Of a stretch of DNA of 64,000 nt, positions 56,297-64,000 are shown piece by piece. Position 1 is the first letter of the stretch, and each line of letters begins with the position of its first letter. The notes below the pieces were generated by a model. It made no database searches, was not told where the DNA came from, and worked only from the letters and a program-made list of their open reading frames with translations. A program made the translations under genes and the position numbers. The stretch covers positions 124,001 through 188,000 of the forward strand of contig JAJZFA010000033.1 of NCBI GenBank assembly GCA_021805565.1, written 5' to 3'. Origin of the DNA: Pseudomonadota bacterium. Its GTDB lineage: Bacteria; Pseudomonadota; Alphaproteobacteria; Acetobacterales; Acetobacteraceae.

Positions 56297-57298
56297 ATGG
56301 TTATTCAGGTCGTCCTGAACGGCGTAGCTGTAGAAGGATTGCTGCACGCTTCCGTGGTTAACAGCAATTGCTTTTCCGCGGACACATACGCACTCACGTT
56401 CGCCCTTGGGCCACCGCCATTATCCAATCTGGAATTTTGGTCATCGTTATCATCGGCCTATGTCGAAATTAGCGCCTTTGCTGCAAGCGGCTTAATATTG
56501 CAGAATCTGATAACTGGGACGATCGACGAAATCAGCGCCGATCCTATTCAAGGAACTGTTACGATCGAAGGCAGAGACCTAACATCCACGCTCGTCGACT
56601 CTTATCGTCAACAAGATTTCGTCAACCAGACGGCGTCGGAAATTGTGTCGGCGGTCGCCCTGTATCATTCATTTATTCCAGTCATCACCGATACCACGGA
56701 AATTGTAGGCCGGTATTTCGCCGACGGATACACTCGCCTATCTACCGGACAATTTTCAAGGCTTCGTTCCGACTGGGACCTTATAGTGGAGCTTGCACGG
56801 GAATGCCGCTTCGACGTGTTTGTCCAGGGCAGAAATCTATTGTTTCAGCCATCTTCCACCATCGGCATACTGCCCATGCGCCTACCCCTGGAAACGCTCA
56901 AATCGATTAGATTCGAGCGAGATTTAACAATTCAAGGCGAGGCCAGCGCATTGGTGCAATCGTGGGACTCACAATATGTGACCGCTTACGGCACACCCGG
57001 CGCAACCGTAGCTGGCGGCATGGCGACGCCAGGTGCTCAGCCATTTCTATTTTCTGCGTCGAATTTTACCGCCCAGCAAGTCGCGGATACCGCCCAACGA
57101 TATTCCTCCGAACTCAACCGGCTAGCGGTTACGCTTCATGCGGAACTGCCGCTGGAGCCCTTACTCGCGCCAAGAACAGTTATCATGATCGATCAGACTA
57201 ACTCTCTATTCGATACCATATTTGAAATCGACAGTGTCGAGCGTCATTACGATTCGGCCCACGGGTCGACCCAACTTATCCGTGCGATATTGGTTTAA
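56297..57298 (+). CDS. Phage late control D-type / baseplate hub protein (gp27-like)
   Basis: 333 residues. 'MVIQVVLNGVAVEGLLHASV' is the usual N-terminus, then 'SNCFSADTYALTFALGPPP', 'LITGTIDEISADPIQGTVTIEGRDLTSTLVDS' and 'RQQDFVNQTASEIVSAVALYHS'. 'IELARECRFDVFVQGRNLLFQP' and the final 'DTIFEIDSVERHYDSAHG' are typical of the P2 gpD/Mu gp44 family, the trimeric hub on which the spike sits. Follows the gpX-like gene. Confidence 0.82.
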   Translation: MVIQVVLNGVAVEGLLHASVVNSNCFSADTYALTFALGPPPLSNLEFWSSLSSAYVEISAFAASGLILQNLITGTIDEISADPIQGTVTIEGRDLTSTLVDSYRQQDFVNQTASEIVSAVALYHSFIPVITDTTEIVGRYFADGYTRLSTGQFSRLRSDWDLIVELARECRFDVFVQGRNLLFQPSSTIGILPMRLPLETLKSIRFERDLTIQGEASALVQSWDSQYVTAYGTPGATVAGGMATPGAQPFLFSASNFTAQQVADTAQRYSSELNRLAVTLHAELPLEPLLAPRTVIMIDQTNSLFDTIFEIDSVERHYDSAHGSTQLIRAILV

Positions 57299-57344
57299 AA
57301 TCAGGCATTCCCGGGCCGAGAAGCGTTCAAATCCTCGAGGAAAC

Positions 57345-57863
57345 ATGAGTAGTAGACTAAAAAATGCGATGAAAACATATGCCTCGAATCTCGACCAGTC
57401 CGTTGGGCAGATAAAATTTGGCACGATATCATCGGTGAATGCGCAAAATTCAACTGCGCGCGTCATTATTCAACCGGACGGTGTTTTGTCTGGTTGGCTC
57501 CCGCTGCTCTCGCAATGGGTAGGCAATGGCTGGGGGATGATGTCCCCGCCAAACCTGGGCGATCAGGTCATTGTTGCCCCGCAGCAAGGCGACATTGAAC
57601 AAGGTATTATTATTGGCCGAAGCTTTTCGAATAATCAGAGACCGCCGGACGTGCCGGCCGGTGAATTTTGGCTCGTCCATCAGAGCGGTAGCTTTATCAA
57701 GCTACGTAACGACGGCACCATCCGCATCGGTGGCGACCTGCATGTCAATGGCGACGTTTTTGACAAGGCCGGCCCGCTATCCGGCCTACGTGGGGTCTAT
57801 AATGAGCATACGCACACGGTTTCGCCAAATGGAACCACCACTTTACCCTCTCCCACGGACTAA
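57345..57863 (+). CDS. Baseplate assembly/spike protein V (gp5/Mu gp45-like)
   Basis: 172 residues from the ATG at 57345 with GAGGAA upstream. 'FGTISSVNAQNSTARVIIQPDGVLSGWLPLLSQWVGNGWGMMSPP' is the OB-fold lead, and 'NLGDQVIVAPQQGDIEQGIIIGRSFS' the conserved 'GDQV.V....GD...G.V.G' block of spike proteins. The C-terminus has short repetitive strands ('IRIGGDLHVNGDVFDKAG') forming a beta-helix that carries the membrane-piercing tip; 'NEHTHTVS' with His is at the end and may bind a metal. An in-frame extension to 57222 lies inside the hub gene. Confidence 0.85.
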   Translation: MSSRLKNAMKTYASNLDQSVGQIKFGTISSVNAQNSTARVIIQPDGVLSGWLPLLSQWVGNGWGMMSPPNLGDQVIVAPQQGDIEQGIIIGRSFSNNQRPPDVPAGEFWLVHQSGSFIKLRNDGTIRIGGDLHVNGDVFDKAGPLSGLRGVYNEHTHTVSPNGTTTLPSPTD

Positions 57864-57868
57864 CGAGC

Positions 57869-58240
57869 ATGTATGATATTTTCCTCGAATGGGGATCTGA
57901 TCTGGCAGTCAGCACCAGCGGCGATATTGCCTTGTCCACCGGTACAGCCACGATTTCCCAGCGCATAAGCAGACGTCTGCTCACCAATCCCGGCGATTAC
58001 ATCTGGAATCTGGACTATGGCGGGGGACTAGGCCAGTTTGTTGGTAGCCCGACATACCCCGCAGCCGTCGAAGCGGTTGTCAGGACGCAGCTTTTGCTTG
58101 AGCCGGCAATTCCCACCGCACCGACCCCAACAGTCAGTGCACGGCTTACCGATGCAGCTAACGGTTATGTTACGGCAGCCATTACTTACGCCGATCCCGC
58201 AAATCTGGCGCCGGTTCTCTTTGTCGTGTCGGCTGGATAG
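57869..58240 (+). CDS. Baseplate wedge protein W (gp25-like)
   Basis: 123 residues, starting MYDIFLEWGSDL. 'SQRISRRLLTNPGDYIWNLDYGGGLGQFVG' is the gp25/W lead ('RL...PG.....DYG.GL..F'). Together with J and I it forms the wedge of the baseplate. The frame begins five bases after the spike gene ends. Confidence 0.88.
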   Translation: MYDIFLEWGSDLAVSTSGDIALSTGTATISQRISRRLLTNPGDYIWNLDYGGGLGQFVGSPTYPAAVEAVVRTQLLLEPAIPTAPTPTVSARLTDAANGYVTAAITYADPANLAPVLFVVSAG

Positions 58241-58251
58241 AGAAAAACGGT

Positions 58252-59385
58252 ATGAATCTCAATCTTAGGGGGTTTTCGCAACTAGTCGAGGATATGAGCG
58301 CTGCCCTACAAAGTGCGGCATCGAATTTAATCGACGTGTCCGTCGGATCTGTTGTTCGCGCTATATTCGAGGCGAACGCATCGGTAACACTGTGGTTACA
58401 GTGGCTAATAGTCCAGGTTCTGGCGGCAACCCGGGCATCGACATCGACAGGATCGGATTTGGATTCATGGATGCTGGATTTCGGGCTAATACGACTACCG
58501 GCGGTATTTTCAACGGGAATCGTAACATTTTCCCGCTTCGTCAACACTATGCCCGCGACCATTCCATTGGGAACAACGATTAAAACCGCCGATGGCTCTT
58601 TGACCTTCTCGGTTACGGCCGACGAATCACTTTCGATCTGGCAGACTGCCATCTCGGCCTATGTGTTACCAAGTGGCGTGACTTCGGCGTCGGTACCCGT
58701 CGCTTGCACGACCAGCGGATCGGTCGGAAACGTATTGGCTGGAACGATCAGCGTGATCGCGGCATCGCTACCGGGTGTCGATCAAGTCGTTAACAGCGCT
58801 CCACTTACCGACGGTGCCAACGCCGAAAGCGACCAGGCACTCCGCATGCGGTTTCAAAGTTACCTGTCGAGCCGATCCCTCGCGACCCTGGCCGCTGTTG
58901 AAAATGCGATTGCGACCGTCCAGCAAGGACTAAATGTGTCTATACATGAAAACACCGCCCCTAACGGCAGCTATTTTCCTGGCACATTCCTCGTTATCGC
59001 CGATGACGGGACCGGCTATCCACCGTCGAATCTTATCTCGGACATCGCGACCGCCGTTACCTGGGTCCGGCCCGTCGGTACAGCGTTTTCCGTCATACCA
59101 CCAATCGTTCTGACTGTAGATGTCTCGCTGACGGCGATATCGGCATCAGCGACGGTGGGTTCGATAGGCCCCGCTATTCAGAATGCCGTTGCCGCTTATC
59201 TCAATCGTCTACCTATTGAAGCCGCCGCGTCTGTTACTCGCGTTGCGCAAGCCGCATACCAGGCCGGGGCTGGCGTTCTAAACATCACAGCCATAATGTT
59301 AAATGGCGCGCCATCGGACATTCCCGCACCTTTCGGAACGGTGGTAAAGGCCGGTCAAATCACGGTCACAGCCAATGTTGGGTGA
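58252..59385 (+). CDS. Baseplate assembly protein J (gp6-like)
   Basis: 377 residues. 'VEDMSAALQSAASNLIDVSVGSVVRAIFEANASVTLWLQWLI' is the J lead, followed by 'TSTGSDLDSWMLDFGL', 'ADESLSIWQTAISAYVLPSG', 'QVVNSAPLTDGANAESDQALRMRFQSYLSSRS' and 'NAVAAYLNRLPIEAAASVTRVAQAAYQAGAGV', all standard for J proteins, which join wedges into the baseplate ring. The stop overlaps the I-like gene by 11 bases. Confidence 0.9.
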   Translation: MNLNLRGFSQLVEDMSAALQSAASNLIDVSVGSVVRAIFEANASVTLWLQWLIVQVLAATRASTSTGSDLDSWMLDFGLIRLPAVFSTGIVTFSRFVNTMPATIPLGTTIKTADGSLTFSVTADESLSIWQTAISAYVLPSGVTSASVPVACTTSGSVGNVLAGTISVIAASLPGVDQVVNSAPLTDGANAESDQALRMRFQSYLSSRSLATLAAVENAIATVQQGLNVSIHENTAPNGSYFPGTFLVIADDGTGYPPSNLISDIATAVTWVRPVGTAFSVIPPIVLTVDVSLTAISASATVGSIGPAIQNAVAAYLNRLPIEAAASVTRVAQAAYQAGAGVLNITAIMLNGAPSDIPAPFGTVVKAGQITVTANVG

Positions 59386-60058
59386 TGTGCTGGATTTTGT
59401 CTCACGGCTTACCGCTGTTTTGCCGAAACGGTGGTTTGGCGACCAGACACCTAATTTACTTGCGTTGCTTGGCGCCATTGCCACGCCCTGGTCTTGGCTT
59501 TACAGCCTGATCGACTATACGAAGTGCCAGTCTCGCATCAGCACTGCCAGCGACGGATGGCTCGATCTGGCGGCAAGCGACTATTTCGGTTCTAACCTTA
59601 TTCGCAATATCAACGAATCGGATGTCCAATTCCGGGTCCGTATCTTGGCGGGGATGCTGCCAACAGCCGGCACGCGCTCGGCCCTAAGCGCCCAATTGCA
59701 GAATCTGACAGGAATAGCTCCTGCGATATTCGAGCCGGCGAATTGTCTGGATACAGGGTCGTATGGCGAACCTCTATCGACGGGAATCATCGCTGGCGGC
59801 GGAATGGCTTATGGGCAAGCAGGCGGTTGGGGGAGTTTAGCGTTACCGTATCAATTATTTGTCACCGCCACGCGTCCGGCGACGCCTGGCGTTGGAATGC
59901 TGGGCGGATATGGTTGCCCAGCCGGAGGCTATGGTGTGGGAGAGAGCAGTTATGTCAATCTGGAACTATTGCCAGGCAACGTAACTGAAACCGATATTCA
60001 AACGGCAGTGTGCCGCCTTCTTCCAGTCAACGCAGTTGCCTGGTTGCGGATTATTTGA
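59375..60058 (+). CDS. Phage tail protein I-like (gp48/Mu-type baseplate)
   Basis: 227 residues. 'SRLTAVLPKRWFGDQTPNLLALLGAIATPWSWLYSLIDYTKCQSRI' and 'AASDYFGSNLIRNINESDVQFRVRILAGML' match the lead of a family of tail proteins that follow J in related prophages. The C-terminal half is rich in Gly, Ala, Tyr ('GGGMAYGQAGGWGSLAL', 'GMLGGYGCPAGGYGVGESS'), which is unusual and looks like an adhesin-type loop region. Directly precedes the glycine-rich fibre protein. Confidence 0.8.
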   Translation: MLGDVLDFVSRLTAVLPKRWFGDQTPNLLALLGAIATPWSWLYSLIDYTKCQSRISTASDGWLDLAASDYFGSNLIRNINESDVQFRVRILAGMLPTAGTRSALSAQLQNLTGIAPAIFEPANCLDTGSYGEPLSTGIIAGGGMAYGQAGGWGSLALPYQLFVTATRPATPGVGMLGGYGCPAGGYGVGESSYVNLELLPGNVTETDIQTAVCRLLPVNAVAWLRII

Positions 60059-60088
60059 TTCATCAAACAAAATTGGCATAAATTACAC

Positions 60089-61342
60089 ATGGATCGCAAT
60101 ATCGTATATCCGGGCAGCATCCCGTTGGATACGGACCTTTTGTCACTTAACCGGAACGCCATGATTGGCCTCGGCTATCTGGTTCAAGCGGTGCTGGGTA
60201 CGAATACAGTCGCCGATGGATTGATATGCCAACCGACCAGCCCAGCTTCTTTGAGTATTGTCATCGGTCCTGGAAGTATCACTCAAATGGGTCCGGTCGA
60301 TGCGTCTTCGTATGGGTCCCTCCTGGCAGATACGGCAGGCATAGTGATGAAGATGGGCGTTAATACAGTACCGGCGACGTTCGTGCTGAGTGCCCCGCCG
60401 GGTGTCGGGCAGTCCATAAACTATCTGGTGGAGGCATCCTTTCAGGAAGCCGATGGCAATCCAGTCGTCCTGCCATATTACAATGCCGCCAATCCAGCGC
60501 AGTCATTTAGCGGGCCGGCGAATTCGTCCGCTCCCCAAAACACCTTGCGAAGTCAAAGAGTGCAATTGCAAGTGAAGGCTGGCCTACCCGGAAATACGGG
60601 TAGCCAGACTACACCGGGCGCCGATAGTGGCTGGGTGGGCCTATATCAGATCGGTGTCGCATACGGGCAGTCGGAGATAACCGCGGCCAATATCGCGATC
60701 GTTCCAACGGCACCATTTTTGTCATGGACGTTGCCGTCGCTGCGGCCAGGATTTGGCTCCGGCGTACAAACATTCAGTTCAACCGGAACATTTTCCGTTC
60801 CACTCGGCGTCACTCAGGCCGAGGTTGAAGTCTGGGGCGGCGGTTCCGGAAGCTTCGCGTCGATTGCCGGGCTGCCAAGTGGCGGGGGGTCGGGTGGCGG
60901 ATATGCCAGGAAGTTGGTTACGGGTTTAGTTCCAGGCCAGACTGTCGTGGTCACCGTTGGTTCCGGGGGGCCAGCGGGGACGACGGGCGGGGTAGCCGCC
61001 GGTCCCGGAGGAACATCTAGTTTCGGTCAGTATGTGAGTGCGACCGGGGGCGGCCTTAACTACCTGGCAACGGTGTCGGCCCCAGGAAACGGTGCAACAC
61101 CGCCAGGCGTCGGCGTCGGCGGCAATGTTAATTTTACCGGATCGGCGGGCCAGGCGGGCGTGTTCAACCAGGGAGGGCTCGGCGGCGCAGCCCCGATGGG
61201 TGGCGCTCAAAACAGCGGTACATTTGGAAATAATGGTAGCTTTCCCGGCGGCGGTGCGGCCGGCGCCGGCACCGCAACGACCGGACCTGCGACATTCAAT
61301 GGTGCCAACGGCGGCGGCGGCCTTGTTGTCGTCAGATGGTAG
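60089..61342 (+). CDS. Phage tail fibre / glycine-rich adhesin
   Basis: 417 residues. Residues 1-235 are a beta-rich fibre root ('DRNIVYPGSIPLDTDLLSLNRN'), and from about residue 250 the protein becomes Gly/Ser/Ala/Asn-rich ('GGSGGGYARKLVTGLVPG', 'GGPAGTTGGVAAGPGGTSSF', 'NQGGLGGAAPMGGAQNSGTF'), ending in 'NGANGGGGLVVVRW'. Such poly-glycine tips are known in phage adhesins such as S16 gp38, where polyglycine-II helices present receptor-binding loops. By analogy this is a receptor-binding protein. Confidence 0.75.
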   Translation: MDRNIVYPGSIPLDTDLLSLNRNAMIGLGYLVQAVLGTNTVADGLICQPTSPASLSIVIGPGSITQMGPVDASSYGSLLADTAGIVMKMGVNTVPATFVLSAPPGVGQSINYLVEASFQEADGNPVVLPYYNAANPAQSFSGPANSSAPQNTLRSQRVQLQVKAGLPGNTGSQTTPGADSGWVGLYQIGVAYGQSEITAANIAIVPTAPFLSWTLPSLRPGFGSGVQTFSSTGTFSVPLGVTQAEVEVWGGGSGSFASIAGLPSGGGSGGGYARKLVTGLVPGQTVVVTVGSGGPAGTTGGVAAGPGGTSSFGQYVSATGGGLNYLATVSAPGNGATPPGVGVGGNVNFTGSAGQAGVFNQGGLGGAAPMGGAQNSGTFGNNGSFPGGGAAGAGTATTGPATFNGANGGGGLVVVRW

Positions 61343-61506
61343 GCTTGGCGGGCGGACGAACAATTGCTCATCATGCGGAGACCGCAAATCCACGGTTATC
61401 GCTCCCGAGCACCGTAATCTGATCGATACCTCACCGGCGCCGAGATCGAACCCTCGGTACTCGGGGTATTTCCGTCCTGCCGCCAAGACAACCCAATAGG
61501 CAATTA

Positions 61507-61992
61507 ATGTCCACACCCATCAGTCATGTCTGGAAGCCCAGTAGCGCGCGGCTCGTAACAATCGATACGTTCGTTGCCATACCTCGCGGCACGGCCGCCA
61601 TCGCGCCCGCGCCCCTAAATTGGCCAACTAAGGACCCTGGCGATGTCCTGGACTACATCCTGGACATCGGCCCGGCGATTGTTGGCAACGACGGCGACAG
61701 TATCGATACCTTGTCGGTAACCATTTCACCTTCCAACCCCGGAGATTTGGCTCTTCAAAGCACGACCGCCGACGGTAGCCAAGTTATTATTTGGCTGTCG
61801 GGGGGGCAACCGGGTACAATTTATACCGTTACATTTAACATAAATACTACCAATGGAAGAGTGCTTCAGAGAAGTGTTTTGATTCCGGTACTATTGCTAT
61901 CGGTTCCGCCGATTCCCGTCAACGCTTTGATCACGGCGACGGGAGTTGTCCTGACCGACCAAAACGGCAATCCCGTACTATCAAGTATTTAA
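61507..61992 (+). CDS. Phage fibre-tail adaptor protein
   Basis: 161 residues, mainly beta. 'PLNWPTKDPGDVLDYILDIGPAIVGNDGDSIDTLSVTISPSNPGDL' and 'VIIWLSGGQPGTIYTVTFNINTTNGRVLQRSVLIPVLLL' are the signature of small proteins found between or beside tail fibre genes in proteobacterial prophages, often named fibre-tail adaptor. It probably joins a fibre to the baseplate. A 164-base non-coding gap separates it from the glycine-rich adhesin. Confidence 0.75.
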   Translation: MSTPISHVWKPSSARLVTIDTFVAIPRGTAAIAPAPLNWPTKDPGDVLDYILDIGPAIVGNDGDSIDTLSVTISPSNPGDLALQSTTADGSQVIIWLSGGQPGTIYTVTFNINTTNGRVLQRSVLIPVLLLSVPPIPVNALITATGVVLTDQNGNPVLSSI

Positions 61993-62088
61993 TCTTCCCA
62001 TTTTTTCGGAATTCGCCTTTCGGCCCGGAGCGCTGTTCCTGGATCGCACATCCGCAGCCCCCCAAAGGGGACAGGAGATATATTATCC

Positions 62089-64000
62089 ATGCCCACAATC
62101 GACAATCTGGCTCCCGCCACATCGGCGTCCGATTCCGACGAATTTATTATCAGCCAGGCCGGCATCTCCCGTAAAATCACGCGGGCTCAGATTCTCAACG
62201 GCGTGCAACCGCAATTAGCGGTTCCCGCGGGGACATTACTTGGCGGGGTTGGCACCGGGATGGGTCCGCCGCAGCCCATCGCGGTCGGCCAAAATTTGCG
62301 TTTCAACGGCTCGACCCTCATTGCCACGGCATCCCCATTCGCCATCGCAGGACTTCCGATCGGATTTGTTCCGGGTAGCGGAGACTTGGTCCCGTTATCG
62401 CAAGCTGGTTCGAACGTCGCGGTAACCTATAGCCAATTTTTGAGCGGTATCGCGGCCGTCGGCAACATCGACTTGTCCAACGGACTGGTTACACCGGCAA
62501 ATAATACCGCAACGCAGACTTTAGCCCATTTCGCCAGCACCGTACTGCCTCTTGCTGGAGGTAGCATGACAGGCGCCCTCACATTGGCAGGCCTGCCGAC
62601 CGTACCGGCACAGGCCGCAAGCAAGGCTTATGTCGATACCCAAAACGCCGCCGTGTTGCCACTGGCAGGTGGATCGATGCTAGGTACATTGACGCTCTCG
62701 TCTGCGCCGGTAAACCCGCTGGATTCGGCGACGAAGGAGTACGTAGATACCTCCGCGGCCAGCTTTATCCCGGTAGCGGGCGGGTCGCTTACAGGTCCGT
62801 TGCTTCTGAGTGCCGCGCCAACTCTTCCACTGCAAGCCGCAAACAAAAGTTATACCGACGGAAAAATCGCGCGATCCGGCGACACTTTGACCGGTCCGCT
62901 CAGCCTTGCGTCCGACCCGGTATCTGCCTCCGAGGCAGCCACAAAGCATTATGTCGATGCCCAGCTTTCTTCATCTTTGCCGATAACGGGCGGCACTTTA
63001 ACCGGTGGGTTATTTTTGGCATCCGACCCGGCCATGAACTCACAGGCGGCGACAAAGCAATACACCGATCAAAGACTGTTAAGGAGCGGCGATACGCTGG
63101 CCGGTCCCCTGGTCCTTTTAGCCGACCCTGTGCAACCATTGCAGGCGGCGACAAAAAACTACGTAGATTTGCGAACCACGCAATCGATTTCGCGCTTGGG
63201 CGGATCGATGACGGGGGCGTTGATGTTGGCAGCCGATCCCGCGACGCCTTTGCAAGCCAGTACAAAGCAATATGTAGATCTGCATGTCATGCGGAATGGC
63301 GACACCTTGACTGGCGCACTTAATCTCGCGGCAAATCCGACAACACCCCTACAGGCGGCCACCAAACAATACGTCGACGGCCAACTTGCGACAGCGATAA
63401 CTCCGGTAGGAGGAACCTTTACAGGGCCTGTTATCTTAGCCGGCGACCCCACATTGCCGTTGCAGGCGACGACGAAGGAATATGCCGATACCAAGATTTC
63501 CAGGTCGGGCGACACCCTGACTGGATTTCTGGTGCTGGCTGCCAACCCGGTAGCGGGTGGCGAGGCAGCGACAAAAAATTACGTCGATCTTCAGGTTTTT
63601 ACGTCGTTACCGCTTACTGGTGGAAGTATGACCGGGCTTTTGGCGCTCGCCACGGACCCTGTCAACCCGGCGCAGGCAGCGACAAAGCGTTATGTCGATA
63701 CCCAAACCGCCGCGTCGATTCCAGTCACGGGTGGATCTATGACTGGATTTCTTAGCTTGGCTGCCGCTCCTACAGCGCCATTACATAGTACAACCAAGCA
63801 ATACGTCGATGGAGAAGTCGGAACCGCACTACCATATTCCGGCGGCTCCCTGTCCGGAATGCTGACACTCGCGGCTGCGCCAACTGCGCCGCTGCACGCG
63901 GCCACGAAGTCATATGTCGATGCGAATCCCAATAGAGAGGGAATCATCAATGTAAAGCTGCCTCCGTATGGCGCGAAGATGGATGGCGTGACTGACGACA
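62089..64000 (+). CDS. Large tail fibre with tandem repeats and tailspike-like end (partial)
   Basis: Open to the window edge (637 codons so far). An N-terminal region (1-150) with 'DNLAPATSASDSDEFIISQA' is a typical fibre root. It is followed by 13 imperfect repeats of 34-37 residues with consensus GGSMTGxLxLAxxPxxPLQAATKxYVD, and then 'IINVKLPPYGAKMDGVTDD', the lead of pectate-lyase-3/right-handed beta-helix domains seen in tailspikes. Repeats of the 'GD/GG.LTG.L....P......AATK.YVD' type occur in many phage fibres and form beta-prism-like stalks. The receptor is unknown. Confidence 0.85.
   Translation, partial: MPTIDNLAPATSASDSDEFIISQAGISRKITRAQILNGVQPQLAVPAGTLLGGVGTGMGPPQPIAVGQNLRFNGSTLIATASPFAIAGLPIGFVPGSGDLVPLSQAGSNVAVTYSQFLSGIAAVGNIDLSNGLVTPANNTATQTLAHFASTVLPLAGGSMTGALTLAGLPTVPAQAASKAYVDTQNAAVLPLAGGSMLGTLTLSSAPVNPLDSATKEYVDTSAASFIPVAGGSLTGPLLLSAAPTLPLQAANKSYTDGKIARSGDTLTGPLSLASDPVSASEAATKHYVDAQLSSSLPITGGTLTGGLFLASDPAMNSQAATKQYTDQRLLRSGDTLAGPLVLLADPVQPLQAATKNYVDLRTTQSISRLGGSMTGALMLAADPATPLQASTKQYVDLHVMRNGDTLTGALNLAANPTTPLQAATKQYVDGQLATAITPVGGTFTGPVILAGDPTLPLQATTKEYADTKISRSGDTLTGFLVLAANPVAGGEAATKNYVDLQVFTSLPLTGGSMTGLLALATDPVNPAQAATKRYVDTQTAASIPVTGGSMTGFLSLAAAPTAPLHSTTKQYVDGEVGTALPYSGGSLSGMLTLAAAPTAPLHAATKSYVDANPNREGIINVKLPPYGAKMDGVTDD
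62545..63923 (+). repeat. Coding tandem array, 13 units of about 102-111 bp
   Basis: Units begin at 'LPLAGGSMTGAL' and end at 'KSYVDANP'. In the middle of the array, units opening with GG (G-G-S/T-x-T/S-G) and units opening with S-G-D-T-L-T/A-G alternate, giving a two-unit period of about 70 residues. DNA identity between units is moderate (diverged third positions), so this is old amplification rather than a recent slippage. Confidence 0.85.

Larger units (their letters stand above)
44950..64000 (+). mobile_element. Prophage, contractile-tail structural module (right end outside window)
   Basis: A run of about 25 same-strand genes from terminase to tail fibres in the canonical order of myovirus-like phages, in DNA less GC-rich than the flanking chromosome. 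Head genes: terminase, portal, scaffold-like, major capsid, connectors. Tail genes: sheath, tube, chaperone, hub, spike, baseplate wedge, fibres. No integrase, repressor, lysis or replication genes are seen before the window ends, and the left boundary lies between tgt and terL; the precise start is not defined by a visible att repeat. Confidence 0.85.

Noticed and set aside
62545-63923. Possible CRISPR-like or satellite array
   Set aside because: Units are in-frame protein repeats of a tail fibre with diverged third codon positions, not identical repeats with unique spacers.

Overview
The window is high-GC chromosomal DNA from an alphaproteobacterium, most likely Rhodospirillales/Acetobacteraceae. 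The lineage is judged from gene content and style only (MbfA iron exporter, archaeal-type Psd next to PssA, plant-type glutamate-cysteine ligase beside rsmE and ubiA, many 4-nt stop/start overlaps). No 16S or marker search was possible. From about 45 kb to the right edge the DNA is visibly less GC-rich and carries the structural genes of a contractile-tailed prophage.

Layout. 0-4.1 kb: a three-gene tripartite RND efflux operon (outer-membrane factor, adaptor, permease; the permease runs off the left edge). 4.4-5.0 kb: an intact VapB antitoxin next to an internally deleted VapC, then tRNA-Glu(TTC). 5.1-19.5 kb: housekeeping and envelope genes (O-antigen ligase-like, DinG-type helicase, TerB-like protein, PhoR-like kinase, an exported protein of unknown function, a methyltransferase with ubiA, rsmE-gshA, psd-pssA, an alpha/beta hydrolase). 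19.6-22.7 kb: a FrcABC/Rbs-type sugar ABC importer. 23-26.5 kb: the iron exporter MbfA, a solute-binding protein without signal peptide, a DsbA/FrnE-like oxidoreductase and a sulfotransferase. 26.5-36.9 kb: SecA, a methyltransferase, aldo/keto reductase, a YgjP-like metallopeptidase, a zinc-type metal-binding protein, two dehydrogenases, an MlaF-type ATPase overlapping an exported protein, and a cupin. 37.06-39.1 kb: an IS256-family element with a passenger gene, followed by a short degraded region with hairpins. 39.9-44.65 kb: a LppC/penicillin-binding-protein-activator lipoprotein, rsmI, and the queuosine operon tgt-queF-queG.

Prophage (about 45.0 kb to beyond 64 kb). The order is terminase, portal, scaffold-like protein, N4-gp56-like major capsid protein, neck and connector proteins, sheath, tube, tail chaperone, a puzzling 0.9-kb segment, baseplate genes (U-, X-, D-, V-, W-, J- and I-like), then three adhesin/fibre genes. 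The last is an array of 13 imperfect repeats leading into what looks like a pectate-lyase-type tailspike domain cut by the window edge. No integrase, small terminase, lysis or replication genes are visible in this window.

Points of most interest. (1) A canonical G GGA AAC slippery heptamer sits near the end of the tail chaperone, and the -1 frame continues exactly into the next small ORF, so a lambda G/GT-style programmed frameshift is predicted. (2) The tape-measure position holds no long helical ORF. (3) Two chromosomal genes (sulfotransferase after secA, exported protein after the mlaF-like gene) have no ordinary start codon where their conserved or signal-peptide N-termini begin, but each has a CTG overlapping the upstream TGA stop as CTGA. 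(4) A VapBC module has lost the middle of its toxin but keeps the antitoxin intact.
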